The notes: generated by a model not told the origin, from the letters alone. A stretch of 64,000 nucleotides of DNA from Hymenobacter lapidiphilus (GCF_003417065.2 NZ_QVLT01000006.1:98013-162012), one strand, 5' to 3'. Shown: positions 40,271-49,611, counted from the stretch's first letter. Made by a program: numbers and translations.

Positions 40271-40660
40271 ATGAAAACGTCTGCTACCCGCCCCGACATT
40301 CGTACCGAAGGCGACATCAAAACGCTGGTCGATTCGCTCTGCCAAAAGGCCACCCACGACACGCTGCTGGGCGCCAGCTTCTCGGCGGCGGCCCGCATTC
40401 ACTGGCCCCATTACCTGACGTCGCAGTACAGCTACTGGAGCTGCTCGCTGCTCGGGGCCGGCACGCCGGAGGGCGAGCCGCTGCCCGAGCAGGTAGCACT
40501 ACCGCGTGGCGGGGCCCACATCGAGCACTGGCTGCAGCTGTTTTCGTCCACCGTTGAGGAATACTTTGCCGGCTCCAAAGCCGAGCAGGCCAAGCAGCTG
40601 GCCAGCCAGATGGTTACCCGCATCAAGGCCCTACGCAGCCGCGAACTGCCCGTCGACTAA
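40271..40660 (+). CDS. Group III truncated haemoglobin
   Basis: 129 residues. It opens RPDIRTEGDIKTLVDSLCQKATHDTLLG, matching the A/B helices of the group III family. It has IHWPHYLTSQYSYWSCSLLG, and the F-helix HIEHWLQLFSSTVEEYFAGSKAEQAKQLASQMVTRI, read in parts, where the first His is the proximal haem ligand. The CE loop is shorter or altered compared with the usual GNPFxxHxxL pattern. The family binds O2 or NO; its role in Bacteroidota is not settled. An in-frame ATG at 40178 would add 31 residues, but the alignment favours 40271. It is convergent with the xenorhodopsin. Confidence 0.82.
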   Translation: MKTSATRPDIRTEGDIKTLVDSLCQKATHDTLLGASFSAAARIHWPHYLTSQYSYWSCSLLGAGTPEGEPLPEQVALPRGGAHIEHWLQLFSSTVEEYFAGSKAEQAKQLASQMVTRIKALRSRELPVD

Positions 40661-40792
40661 CCAGTAGCGGCCCCCATGCCGCGCGATTTCGACTGCCTTC
40701 AGGCTCTACCCTACTCGTCTCTGGTAAACCGGCTGAGGTACTCTTTCGGCTGGTTTTCTTCTTACCAGCCAGCCCGCACTATTAGCGCTGCT

Positions 40793-40874
40793 CCTTTGGC
40801 AAAACCAATTAAAGCACCACGACCCCTACGCGTATGCGCCGGGGTCGTGGTGCTTTAATTGGTTTTGCCAAAGG
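40793..40874. repeat. Perfect 34-bp inverted repeat between the globin and rhodopsin genes
   Basis: Arms 40793-40826 (CCTTTGGCAAAACCAATTAA...) and 40841-40874 are exact reverse complements around a 14-base loop (TACGCGTATGCGCC). It lies 10 bases past the rhodopsin stop. It could act as a bidirectional terminator; no long T-run follows, but the stem is exceptionally long for one. Confidence 0.95.
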
Positions 40875-40884
40875 CCCAAGCTAA

Positions 40885-41613
40885 TCAGGCCGCAGCCGGC
40901 GCCGAATGGTGAAGCGGGGGCCGGCGAGAAGCTAGGTCACGCAGGTAGCTTAAATCCATAATGCTGAAACCGACCTTAGAAAGGAAAGGCACCACTACGA
41001 AGAGGATGGTTTCAGTGGTCTGGCCGAACAGGAACAGCCCTGATGGGCCCAGCGCCCAGATGGTAGGATAAGCCACCCACAGTACGCTCAGAAAGGCCAG
41101 CAGCTTGTTGTAGATACCACCCAACTCGGAGTCGGAGTTGGCTGCCAGGCGGCGCAACGGACCCCACAGCAGATACAGAACCGCCACAAACGCGCCGACG
41201 CCGCACAGGAACCACGTCAGCCGGGCCGTGCTATTTTCTGACAGGTCGGCCAGCAAGCCGCACAAAATCATCACCACATCGGCAGCTACCAGGCCGAAGA
41301 GCACCGTGATGCTACGCTCGCGCTTGGGCGTGTAGAACATGGCCGTAAAAGCCAGTGCCAGCAGCAGCAGTGGGGTGCTCACCACCCAGTCGAGGTAGCG
41401 GGCATAATGCGTAACCTGGCCGGCCACCTCCACTTTGCCCTGGCCCATCGCCATGCCCGTGTAGGCCAGCGCCGACCAGATGGGAATAAGCATGGCAATG
41501 CTGTACTCGTACTGCGGCACATTTTTGGGGTCGCGGCTCCAAACCCAGAACAACAACGCACCGCCGACCATCAAAGCCACGTAAAGCCAGTAGAGTAAAG
41601 TTTGAGTATCCAT
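40885..41613 (-). CDS. Xenorhodopsin (Anabaena sensory rhodopsin-like microbial rhodopsin)
   Basis: 242 residues, seven helices. Helix C reads HYARYLDWVVSTPLLLLAL: Asp75 (BR Asp85), Ser79 (BR Thr89) and Ala86 (BR Asp96), a D-S-A motif. Helix G has PFLSKVGFSIMDLSYL: retinal Lys213, with Pro209 where pumps have Asp212, and Asp220 matching Asp217 of ASR. The N-terminus (WLYVALMVGGALLFW, RDPKNVPQYEYSIAMLIPIW in parts) is very close to ASR. ASR is a photosensor, and xenorhodopsins such as NsXeR, PoXeR and RmXeR pump protons inward. Asp75 (counterion) and the missing cytoplasmic donor argue against an outward pump. No transducer, blh or crtY is visible in the window. Direction of ion flow is inference. 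Confidence 0.95.
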   Translation of the reverse strand: MDTQTLLYWLYVALMVGGALLFWVWSRDPKNVPQYEYSIAMLIPIWSALAYTGMAMGQGKVEVAGQVTHYARYLDWVVSTPLLLLALAFTAMFYTPKRERSITVLFGLVAADVVMILCGLLADLSENSTARLTWFLCGVGAFVAVLYLLWGPLRRLAANSDSELGGIYNKLLAFLSVLWVAYPTIWALGPSGLFLFGQTTETILFVVVPFLSKVGFSIMDLSYLRDLASRRPPLHHSAPAAA

Positions 41614-41714
41614 GTAGGGTTGAATGAGGGGTACAAGGAAAAAGATGAGCTAGTGTACTTTCTACAGGCTTTTTAAGTTAGTTTTAATCTGTTTAACGCA
41701 GAGCTTTCAAACGC

Positions 41715-41751
41715 AAAAAGCCGGCCTCCACTGCGTGGAAACCGGCTTTTT
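41715..41751 (-). terminator. Terminator after odhB
   Basis: On the minus strand AAAAAGCCGG pairs with CCGGCTTTTT around a loop, with an inner TCCAC/GTGGA stem, 18 bases after the odhB stop. It shields the rhodopsin gene's upstream region from read-through. Confidence 0.92.
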
Positions 41752-41768
41752 ATTTGCTCACAAAAAAC

Positions 41769-43454
41769 TTACATGCCCAGCAGCAGACGGGTTGGGTCTT
41801 CGAGCAGCTCCTTCACGCGCACCAGGAACGACACCGACTCGCGGCCGTCCACGATGCGGTGGTCGTAGCTCAGGGCCAGGTACATCATCGGGCGGATTAC
41901 GACCTGCCCGTCCTCGGCAATGGGCCGCTGGATGATGTTGTGCATGCCCAGGATGGCCGATTGCGGGGCGTTGATGATGGGCGTGCTCAGCATGGAGCCA
42001 AAAATACCGCCGTTAGTAAGCGTGAACGTACCGCCCGTCATCTGCTCGATAGTGAGCTTATTGTCGCGGGCCAGCGTGGCCAGCCGCACCACCTCCTTCT
42101 CGATGCCCTCGAAGCTCAGCGCCTCGGCATTACGGATAATCGGCACTACCAGCCCCTTAGGGGCCGATACGGCAATGCTGATGTCGCAGAAGTCGTTGTA
42201 CACGATGTCGGTGCCGTCAATCTGCGCGTTCACGCTCGGCCACTCCTGCAGAGCCACGCAAACGGCCTTGGTGAAGAACGACATGAAGCCGAGGCCCACG
42301 CCGTTTTTCTCCTTGAACTTGTCCTTGAACTTGGTGCGCAGGTCCATGATGGGCTGCATGTTCACCTCATTGAAGGTGGTGAGCATGGCCGTCTCGTTCT
42401 TCACCGTTACCAGGCGGCGGGCAATCGTTTTGCGCAGGTTGCTCATCCGCTCGCGGCGCTGGTTGCGGTTGCCGGTAGGCTCGTTGCCTGCGGCCGGCGT
42501 GCCGCTGCTAACCGGAGCTGGCGCAGCCTTGGGAGCCGCCGCAGCTGGGGCGGCTGGGGCAGCGGGCTTAGCCGAAGCGTTCTGTGCGTCCTCCTTCGTA
42601 ATGCGGCCGTCGCGGCCGGTGCCCGACACGTCGGCGGCGTTGATGTCCTTCTCACCCAGAATTTTGCCGGCCGCCGGCGAAGGCGTGCCCGTAGCGTAGG
42701 AGTTGCCGCCCGTGCTGGCCGCCGCATTGCCCGCGGGGGCCGAGGCAGTGGCAGCAGCTTTCGGAGCGTCCGATTTCGGGGCAGCGCTGGCACCGCTGCC
42801 TCCCTCAATGCGGGCAATAGTGGCCCCAATGCTGATGGTTTCGCCTTCTTTGGCGGCGTGGCGCAACGTGCCGGCCGCTTCGGCGGGCAGCTCAAATGTG
42901 GCCTTGTCCGACTCCAGCTCGGCAATGATTTCGTCGCGCTCCACAGCAGCACCGTCCTCTTTCAGCCACTTGGCCACGGTTACCTCGGTAATGGATTCGC
43001 CCACGGCCGGGATTATCATTTCCACCGTTGCGCCGCCGCCGCTCTGGCTGCTGCTGCTGCCATCTGCGGCAGCCGCGCCGCCCGCAGGCTGGCCGCCATA
43101 ACCGGCTTGGTCGCTGGCCTGGGGATTTTCTTCGCCTTTGGTTAGTGGGTCGGTGGCGTTGGCCGGGGCCGCCGGGGCCGGGGCCGCAGCGGCTGGGGCA
43201 GCCTTGGGGGCCGCAGCGCCGTCGCCGTCTATTTCGGCAATGGTGGTACCGATGTCAATGGTTTCGCCCTCAGCTACCTTAATTTTGAGTACGCCGGCCG
43301 TTTCGGCGGGCAGCTCAAACGTGGCCTTATCCGATTCCAGTTCAGCAATAATTTCATCGCGCTCTACCGTGTCGCCATCGGCTTTCAGCCACTTGGCAAT
43401 GGTTACTTCGGTGATGGATTCGCCAACGGCGGGGATTTTAATTTCCAGACCCAT
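41769..43454 (-). CDS. odhB: 2-oxoglutarate dehydrogenase E2 (dihydrolipoyl succinyltransferase), two lipoyl domains
   Basis: 561 residues: two lipoyl domains (about 1-75 and 145-220, each with the lipoylated Lys in [14 protein letters not shown]), Ala/Pro-rich linkers, a peripheral subunit-binding domain ([25 protein letters not shown]), and the catalytic domain from about residue 330. The active-site motif is [17 protein letters not shown] (His and Asp). Two lipoyl domains are more than the usual single one of E2o but are seen in Bacteroidota. It transfers succinyl groups to CoA. It follows sucA on the same strand. Confidence 0.96.
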   Translation of the reverse strand: MGLEIKIPAVGESITEVTIAKWLKADGDTVERDEIIAELESDKATFELPAETAGVLKIKVAEGETIDIGTTIAEIDGDGAAAPKAAPAAAAPAPAAPANATDPLTKGEENPQASDQAGYGGQPAGGAAAADGSSSSQSGGGATVEMIIPAVGESITEVTVAKWLKEDGAAVERDEIIAELESDKATFELPAEAAGTLRHAAKEGETISIGATIARIEGGSGASAAPKSDAPKAAATASAPAGNAAASTGGNSYATGTPSPAAGKILGEKDINAADVSGTGRDGRITKEDAQNASAKPAAPAAPAAAAPKAAPAPVSSGTPAAGNEPTGNRNQRRERMSNLRKTIARRLVTVKNETAMLTTFNEVNMQPIMDLRTKFKDKFKEKNGVGLGFMSFFTKAVCVALQEWPSVNAQIDGTDIVYNDFCDISIAVSAPKGLVVPIIRNAEALSFEGIEKEVVRLATLARDNKLTIEQMTGGTFTLTNGGIFGSMLSTPIINAPQSAILGMHNIIQRPIAEDGQVVIRPMMYLALSYDHRIVDGRESVSFLVRVKELLEDPTRLLLGM

Positions 43455-43557
43455 AGGTGGGGGATTTGAAGGGTTTCGGGAGTGAATAGTTGAGCAAAGC
43501 AGCAGCTTCTGAACGGAAGCTAACGGCTAATGGCCATCAGCTAAGAGCTCAAAATAG

Positions 43558-46407
43558 CTAGTCCTGCTTTTTGGCAATGGCGTTGGTTTCTTCGATTACG
43601 TCGTCGGCTACAGCCTCGGCGGGCTTGTCGAAGGCGCGGCCCACGATGTCTTTCTGCTCCTTGAGGTGCACCTTATTATAGCCGGTGGCCGGCGAGGCCG
43701 AGGGCTTGCGCGAAATTAGATCTTCCAGCTCGCGGCGCATGAACCGGAGCAGGTAGCTCCAGTAGCCCATGTTCTCGGGCTCTTCCTGTACCCAGTACAC
43801 CTTGGCTTTGGGGTACTTGGCCAGCTCGGCCTTCAGTTGCTGCTGCGGGAAGGGGTGCAGCTGCTCAAGGCGCACAATGGCCACGTCGCGGCGCTCCGAC
43901 TGCTGCTGTTCATCAAGCAAATCGAAATACACCTTGCCCGAACACAGCAGCACGCGCTTCACCTTTTTAGCCTCGGCGTAGTCGTCGCCGAGCACCTCGC
44001 GGAAACGGCCGCTGGTAAACTCCTCCACCGGCGACACGCACAACGGGTTGCGCAGCATCGACTTGGGCGACATGATAACGAGCGGCTTGCGGAACTCCCA
44101 GGTCAGCTGCCGGCGCAAGGCGTGGAAGAAGTTGGCCGGTGTGGTCAGGTTGGCCACCACAATGTTGTTTTCGGCCGCCAGCTGCAGGAACCGCTCGGGG
44201 CGGGCATTGGAGTGTTCGGGGCCCTGGCCCTCGTAGCCGTGGGGCAACAGCATCACCAGGCCGGTCATGCGCTGCCACTTGCTTTCTGAGCTTACAATGA
44301 ACTGGTCAATCATGGTCTGGGCACCGTTGGCGAAGTCGCCAAACTGGGCCTCCCACACCACCAGGGCCGTAGGGTTGGCCATGGCGTAACCGAATTCGAA
44401 GCCCAGCACCGCGTACTCGCTCAGCAGCGAGTTGTAGATGCGCAGCGTCTGCTGGCCCTCGGCAATGTGGTTGAGCGAGTTGTAGGGCGCCGACGTTTCG
44501 GCGTCGTGGAGTACGGCGTGGCGGTGCGAGAACGTACCGCGCTGCACGTCCTGGCCGCTCACGCGCACAATGTGGTCGTCGAGCAGCAGCGAGCCATAGG
44601 CCAGCAGCTCGGCGGCGGCCCAGTTCAGCACGCGCGTTTCGAAGAACATCTTGCGGCGCTCCTCCATCAGCTTGTCAATCTGCTTGAGCGGCCGGAAGCC
44701 CTCGGGCAACTTGGTCAGGGCTGCGCCCACCTGGGCCACGGCTTCCTCACTGATGCCGGTTTCGGGGCTCTGGTTGAAATCGTCGGCAGTGCTGCGGCGC
44801 AGACTGCGCCACTCGTTTTCGAGGCGCTGGTATTGGTAGGGCAGCGCCTGCTGCTTCACCAGGTCCAGGCGGGCCTGGAGCGTGTCACGGAACTCCTTGT
44901 CCAGCTCGTCGGCCAGCTCGGCGTCTATGTCGCCGCGGGCTACCAGCGTGGCGTTGTACACTTCGCGCGGGTTCTGGTGCTTGCTGATGAGGTTGTAGAG
45001 CGTGGGCTGGGTAAACTTGGGCTCGTCAGACTCGTTGTGGCCATGGCGGCGGTAGCACACCATGTCAATGAAAATATCGGCGTGAAACTCCTGGCGGTAC
45101 TCGGTGGCCAGCTGCACGGCAAACACCACGGCCTCGGGGTCGTCGCCGTTCACATGCAGCACTGGCGCGTCGATAATCTTGGCTAGGTCGGTGCTGTAAA
45201 TCGAGGAGCGGCCATCCTCAAAGTCGGTAGTAAAGCCTACCTGGTTGTTGATGACAAAGTGGATTGTGCCGCCCGTGCGGTAGCCTTCCAGCTGCGACAT
45301 CTGCGTTAACTCGTAGCCGATGCCCTGGCCCGAAACCGCCGCGTCGCCGTGGATGAGAATGGGCAGTACCTTGTTGAGGTCGTTGCCATAAGCATGATCG
45401 ATCTTAGCCCGCACGAAGCCTTCCACCACCGGATTGACGGCTTCGAGGTGCGAGGGGTTGGGGGCCAGCTTCAGGTTTACCGAGTGGCCATCCACTTCCA
45501 CCTGGCTGCTGAAACCCATGTGGTACTTCACGTCGCCGTCGCCCATGGTCAGGTCGGGCACGGCCGTGCCCTGGAACTCCGAGAAAATCTGCTCGTAGGT
45601 CTTGCCCATGATGTTGGCCAGCACGTTCAGCCGGCCGCGGTGGGCCATGCCAATCATCACTTCCTGCACGCCCAGCTCGGCCCCCTTGCGGATGATGGCG
45701 TCTAGGGCCGGAATGGTGGTTTCGCCGCCTTCAAGCGAGAAGCGTTTCTGCCCCAGGAATTTGGTGTGCAGGAAGTTCTCGAATACCACGGCCTCGTTGA
45801 GCTTGCTCAAAATCCGCTTCTTGTACTCCTTGCCGGGCTTGAAGCTCAGCGACTCGCGCTCCACTTTGTCGCGGAACCAGTCGAGCACTTTCGGGTCGCG
45901 GATGTAGGTATACTCGAAGCCGATGGTGCGGGTGTAGATCTTCTGCAGCGCATCCACAATCTGGCGCAGCGTGGCGTTATCATCCAGCCCGACAATCACG
46001 TTACCACTGCTGAACACCGTATCCAGGTCGGCGTCGCTCAGGCCGAAATCGGCCAGCTGCAGGTGTGCGTGGCGGTTTTTACGCTCCCGTACCGGGTTGG
46101 TGTTGGCCACCAGGTGGCCCCGGCTGCGGTAGGCATATATCAGGTTACGCACCTGCGTCTGCTTGTCGCCCGACTCGCGGTCGACGGAGCGGATAGGCGG
46201 AGCATTGTTGGTGCTGGCCGGGGTAGCTATTACGCCTTCGCCATCGGCCTGCGGCATCTCGCCGTCGGGGTATTGCTGCGAGAAATCGAAGCCCTCAAAA
46301 AACTTCTGCCAGCCGAAATCAACCGATTCAGGGTCGTTTTTATACGATTGGTACAATTGGTCGATGAACTCGCCGTTGGCATTGGCGATGTAGGAATACT
46401 GGTCCAT
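43558..46407 (-). CDS. sucA: 2-oxoglutarate dehydrogenase E1
   Basis: 949-residue thiamine diphosphate enzyme that decarboxylates 2-oxoglutarate. The N-terminal E2-binding segment (SYIANANGEFIDQLYQSYK), the ThDP region with VLPILIHGDAAVSGQG and INNQVGFTTDF, and the C-terminal transketolase-like part (LVVWEAQFGDFANGAQTMIDQF; LLPHGYEGQGPEHSNARPERFLQL in parts) are all in place. Length is normal. It is co-transcribed with odhB; lpdA is 7 kb away. A TACCTTTA box 28 bases upstream may be its promoter. Confidence 0.97.
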   Translation of the reverse strand: MDQYSYIANANGEFIDQLYQSYKNDPESVDFGWQKFFEGFDFSQQYPDGEMPQADGEGVIATPASTNNAPPIRSVDRESGDKQTQVRNLIYAYRSRGHLVANTNPVRERKNRHAHLQLADFGLSDADLDTVFSSGNVIVGLDDNATLRQIVDALQKIYTRTIGFEYTYIRDPKVLDWFRDKVERESLSFKPGKEYKKRILSKLNEAVVFENFLHTKFLGQKRFSLEGGETTIPALDAIIRKGAELGVQEVMIGMAHRGRLNVLANIMGKTYEQIFSEFQGTAVPDLTMGDGDVKYHMGFSSQVEVDGHSVNLKLAPNPSHLEAVNPVVEGFVRAKIDHAYGNDLNKVLPILIHGDAAVSGQGIGYELTQMSQLEGYRTGGTIHFVINNQVGFTTDFEDGRSSIYSTDLAKIIDAPVLHVNGDDPEAVVFAVQLATEYRQEFHADIFIDMVCYRRHGHNESDEPKFTQPTLYNLISKHQNPREVYNATLVARGDIDAELADELDKEFRDTLQARLDLVKQQALPYQYQRLENEWRSLRRSTADDFNQSPETGISEEAVAQVGAALTKLPEGFRPLKQIDKLMEERRKMFFETRVLNWAAAELLAYGSLLLDDHIVRVSGQDVQRGTFSHRHAVLHDAETSAPYNSLNHIAEGQQTLRIYNSLLSEYAVLGFEFGYAMANPTALVVWEAQFGDFANGAQTMIDQFIVSSESKWQRMTGLVMLLPHGYEGQGPEHSNARPERFLQLAAENNIVVANLTTPANFFHALRRQLTWEFRKPLVIMSPKSMLRNPLCVSPVEEFTSGRFREVLGDDYAEAKKVKRVLLCSGKVYFDLLDEQQQSERRDVAIVRLEQLHPFPQQQLKAELAKYPKAKVYWVQEEPENMGYWSYLLRFMRRELEDLISRKPSASPATGYNKVHLKEQKDIVGRAFDKPAEAVADDVIEETNAIAKKQD

Positions 46408-46434
46408 GCGGTGGGAAATGGTGGAATCAGGGAG

Positions 46435-46442
46435 TAAAGGTA
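46435..46442 (-). promoter_or_regulatory. Candidate -7 box (TACCTTTA) upstream of sucA
   Basis: Minus-strand near-match to TAnnTTTG (last base A) about 28 bases before the sucA ATG. The neighbouring DNA up to 46600 is AT-rich. Confidence 0.35.
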
Positions 46443-46507
46443 GAGAGCTTTCTGAAAAGGCTAAAACCTATATGTGCATATACAAATACATCTGACCTTT
46501 AAGGCCA

Positions 46508-46533
46508 TAAAAAAACACCCCGATAAATCGAGG
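46508..46533 (-). terminator. Terminator downstream of chrA
   Basis: On the minus strand CCTCGAT-TT-ATCGGGG is followed by TGTTTTTTT. It lies about 190 bases after the chrA stop, inside the 319-base gap 46408-46726, where I see no supportable gene. Confidence 0.75.
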
Positions 46534-46726
46534 AGTCGTTTAGTTAAAGCTATTGAATTAAATACGGTCAGCACCCTTATATGTTGAATCAAACTCAGGT
46601 GCGGATACTGCGCCGGTCCGGCAAGCGCCGCTGTAGCCCGCACTTACGCAAGTACAGATCCAACGTGAACGCGCCCACAGGCTGTACGACCACAAAATGC
46701 GGGCCAGCAGCAACTCAGCACCATAC

Positions 46727-47962
46727 TTAAATGACCAGTCCGGCCGCCAGCGCCACCCCCACAATGATGTAGGCCGGCACTCTGTCCCAGAGCAGCAGCA
46801 GGAAAGTAGCGCCAATTAGAGCCAGGTTTACAGTCGTGTCGGGTAGCGGGTGGTAGAGCAGAAAGGTGGCGGCCCACACAAAGCCCGCCGATACAGCATT
46901 GATGCCTTCGAGCGAAGCCTTGACCACGCGAAAGCGCTTAAGCTGGTCCCAGAAGCGAATCAGGAAGAAGATAAGCAGCGTACCGGGCATAAAAATACCC
47001 GCCGCACCCACCAGCGCGCCCAGCAGCTGCCCGCTCAGGCCGCTGCCCTCGCCACGCATGGCCAGCGCCCCAATGTAGGCGGCAAACGAGAAGTTGGGCC
47101 CCGGCAGTGCCTGCACCAGGCCCAGACCCGACAAAAATTCTTCCGACGTGAGATACCCTTTGAATTCAACGAACTCGGTGTAAAGCAGGGGGGCCAGTAC
47201 TTGCCCACCCCCAAACACGAGGCTGCCGTTGCGGTAGAAGTTCTCGAACAGGCGGACCGGCAGCAGCTGGGTGTATTGACCTAGCACGGCGGCGCCAATC
47301 AAAACCCCCAGCCAGAGCACGAAGTTGGCCCACTCAATCTGCATGGGCTGTTTTTCCTGCCGGGGCATTTTGCGGTAGCGGAAGGTGGTGACCAGGCCGC
47401 CGGCCAGCAGCAGAATGGGCATCAACCAGGGCACCTGCACTGCGTACACCAGCAGGGCCGACAGCACCAGCAGCCCCACGGCGGTTTTGGTATGAATAAC
47501 CTTGCGGGCGATGGTGTAGGCCGAATAGGCCACAAAGCCCACGGCCACCGGCTGCACGTACTGTACCAGCCGCATCACCAGCGCCTTATCCAGGTAGCTC
47601 ACCGACAGGCCCGCCACCGTCATGATGCACACGGCTGGCAGCATCCAGACCAGCAGCGTGAGGTAGGCCAGATTGGGGCCGCCGAGCCGGAAGCCGATGG
47701 CCGTAATAGTCTGGGTGGAAGAAGGGCCGGGCAGAATCTGACACAGCGCCATCAGTTCCAGCAACTCGGGAGCCGTCAGGTAGCGGCGCTTGTCTACCAG
47801 CAGGCGCAGCATCATGGCCACATGGGCCTGGGGTCCGCCAAAAGCGGTGAGACCCAACGATGCCACATCCTTGAGAAATATGAGGTTGCGCCCGCGCTTT
47901 ACCTGCCGGCGGCACTCCGGCGGCGAAGCTAACTTCTTATCATCGGGAGTGGGCGCGGTCAA
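46727..47962 (-). CDS. chrA: ChrA family chromate ion transporter
   Basis: 411 residues, the long two-domain ChrA form. Each half has the family core: LKDVASLGLTAFGGPQAHVAM with LMALCQILPGPSSTQTITAIGFRLGG in the N-half, and LVFGGGQVLAPLLYTEFV with GLGLVQALPGPNFSFAAYIG in the C-half. It exports chromate in resistant bacteria, but many ChrA homologues have no proven chromate role. The start is a TTG at 47962; no in-frame ATG precedes the conserved region. It stands alone. Confidence 0.9.
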   Translation of the reverse strand: MTAPTPDDKKLASPPECRRQVKRGRNLIFLKDVASLGLTAFGGPQAHVAMMLRLLVDKRRYLTAPELLELMALCQILPGPSSTQTITAIGFRLGGPNLAYLTLLVWMLPAVCIMTVAGLSVSYLDKALVMRLVQYVQPVAVGFVAYSAYTIARKVIHTKTAVGLLVLSALLVYAVQVPWLMPILLLAGGLVTTFRYRKMPRQEKQPMQIEWANFVLWLGVLIGAAVLGQYTQLLPVRLFENFYRNGSLVFGGGQVLAPLLYTEFVEFKGYLTSEEFLSGLGLVQALPGPNFSFAAYIGALAMRGEGSGLSGQLLGALVGAAGIFMPGTLLIFFLIRFWDQLKRFRVVKASLEGINAVSAGFVWAATFLLYHPLPDTTVNLALIGATFLLLLWDRVPAYIIVGVALAAGLVI

Positions 47963-48019
47963 GAGGAAATGGGCGCGGGGCGAAGGTGGTGAATGGCCAA
48001 GATACGCGGGCTTCTCAAA

Positions 48020-48217
48020 ACTGTCATTCCGAGCAGCGCGAAGAATCTGGCCTAACCTCTTAAAATACTGATTTTCAGCAGTTTTATCAAATCAGTTGCT
48101 TTGTTGCAAAAGCACCTACCTGCTTCAAAAACAAAACGAGGAGTCTGGCTAAAAACCTCACAACACAGTAGTTGCAATGCTTTAAGCCAGATTCCTCGCG
48201 CTGCTCGGAATGACAGT
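48020..48217. repeat. TGTCATCCGAGC-family palindromic repeat with long spacer
   Basis: Arms 48020-48051 (ACTGTCATTCCGAGCAGCGC...) and 48186-48217 pair with one mismatch, separated by 134 bases of AT-richer sequence. It fills most of the gap between the 2OG oxygenase and chrA and ends 3 bases after the oxygenase stop. Confidence 0.9.
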
Positions 48218-48220
48218 TCC

Positions 48221-49198
48221 TTATTTCTTCTTCAGGCCCAGCTCAATCAGGCGCTCATTCAGGAACTCGCCGGCCGTAATATCAGCCTCCTTTTTGGGGT
48301 TTTCGGCCGTTACGCAGCTTTCGAGGGCCGCCAAGCTCATTTCGGAGCGCGGGTGCATGAAGAACGGCACGCTGTAGCGCGACGAGTTCATCTTCTCGCG
48401 GGGCGGATTTACCACGCGGTGAATGGTGCTGGTGAGTACGCCGTTGGTCAGGCGCTGGAGCATGTCGCCCACGTTTACTACAATCTGGTCGGGCAGGGCC
48501 GTAATGGCAATCCACTTACCGTCGCGGCGCTTCACCTGCAGGCCATCGGCCGAGGCGCCCATCAGCAGCGTAATCAGGTTGATGTCGCCGTGCTCGGCGG
48601 CGCGAACAGCGTCAGCCGGCACCTCATCGGGGTTTTCGATGGGGTAATAATGGATGGGGCGCAGGATGGAGTTGCCGTTGCGCACCTTGTCGTCGAAGTA
48701 GTTCTCGGGCAGCTCCAGGTACAGGGCAATGGCACGTAGCACATCTTTGCCGGCCGATTCGAGGGTGCGGTAGGTCAGCAGCGAGGTGTCGGCGAAGCTG
48801 TCCACTTCGGAAGGCCAGATATTGTCCGGATACTCTGCTCCGATGGGGTCGTTGGCGTCGTCCACCTCCTGGCCCACGTGGTAGAACTCCTTCAGGTCGC
48901 CGGTGTTGCGGCCCTTGGCGTGCTCCTTGCCCTTGCTTACGTAGCCGCGCTGGCCGGCCAATTCGGGCTTTTCGTACTGCTGCTTCACGTCGTCGGGCAA
49001 CGAGAAGAAGGCTTTCACGTCGGAGTAGAGTTTATCGGTCTGCTCGCTGCTGAGGCCATGATTTTTGAGCGCCACAAAGCCGATGCTCTGGTATGCCTGG
49101 CCGAGCTGTTGAACAAACCGGGCCTTACGCTCGGGGTCGCCGGAGCGGAAATCGGCCAGGTCGAGGGATGGGATTTTGTTGAGCAGTTGCGCTTCCAT
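48221..49198 (-). CDS. 2-oxoglutarate/Fe(II)-dependent oxygenase (isopenicillin N synthase family)
   Basis: 325 residues from MEAQLLNKIPSLDL. The N-terminal DIOX_N domain (IPSLDLADFRSGDPERKARFVQQLGQAYQSIGFVALKNHG, in parts) leads to the jelly-roll with the iron ligands His and Asp in AEHGDINLI and His in STIHRVVNPP. The 2OG-binding Arg-x-Ser is in SSRYSVPFF. The substrate is unknown; bacterial relatives act on hydroxylated small molecules or, as in the ethylene-forming enzyme, on 2OG itself. A TAGCTTTA box ends 6 bases before the ATG. Confidence 0.93.
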   Translation of the reverse strand: MEAQLLNKIPSLDLADFRSGDPERKARFVQQLGQAYQSIGFVALKNHGLSSEQTDKLYSDVKAFFSLPDDVKQQYEKPELAGQRGYVSKGKEHAKGRNTGDLKEFYHVGQEVDDANDPIGAEYPDNIWPSEVDSFADTSLLTYRTLESAGKDVLRAIALYLELPENYFDDKVRNGNSILRPIHYYPIENPDEVPADAVRAAEHGDINLITLLMGASADGLQVKRRDGKWIAITALPDQIVVNVGDMLQRLTNGVLTSTIHRVVNPPREKMNSSRYSVPFFMHPRSEMSLAALESCVTAENPKKEADITAGEFLNERLIELGLKKK

Positions 49199-49203
49199 AC
49201 AAG

Positions 49204-49211
49204 TAAAGCTA
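49204..49211 (-). promoter_or_regulatory. Candidate -7 box (TAGCTTTA) before the 2OG oxygenase
   Basis: Minus-strand near-match to TAnnTTTG, 5 bases from the start codon, again implying a leaderless message. The rest of the 413-base gap 49199-49611 holds no gene that I can support. Confidence 0.3.
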
Positions 49212-49478
49212 ATTGAAAGAAGAGACCAGTATTGGGGCCGCAAGTTACTCAAAACCGGCTGCTATTACAGCGTAGGCCGGCTGAGTGAAGCAGCGGCTGG
49301 CCGGGCCCTGGTTTTACCGTATCTGCTGAGCAAAGGGCCGCCGCCGGGTGCTGTTTCTTCAGACCGGGCAGCTAACTATATCCCACAAGAAAGGGCACAT
49401 CAGCCGGCAGCAAAGCCAACAATTGAACTTGATTTTGCATTTTTTCGGGTCAATTTCCCCCCACGCACGAGGAAGCAG

Positions 49479-49486
49479 TATCTTTG
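49479..49486 (+). promoter_or_regulatory. Candidate -7 box (TATCTTTG) for the OmpA/PD40 lipoprotein gene
   Basis: Full TAnnTTTG match about 125 bases before the ATG at 49612; no clear -33 element. Confidence 0.4.
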
Positions 49487-49611
49487 GGCCTGCTTACCGA
49501 CGCGGGCGAAACTTCCAACGCCCTTCTGGCGTCTTGTAAAAATCCTGAATTCCATAAGCAGCCCGTACCCTTATTATGGGGGCCGGATCCGACTTTGACT
49601 TGCGCGCGATT

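Noticed and set aside
41754..43145. 463-residue frame antisense to odhB
   Set aside because: Shadow created by Ala/Pro-rich linker codons of odhB.
46461..46877. Small genes in the gap upstream of chrA's end
   Set aside because: Frames of 60-85 residues with no start context or conserved pattern; the gap holds a terminator and AT-rich sequence only.
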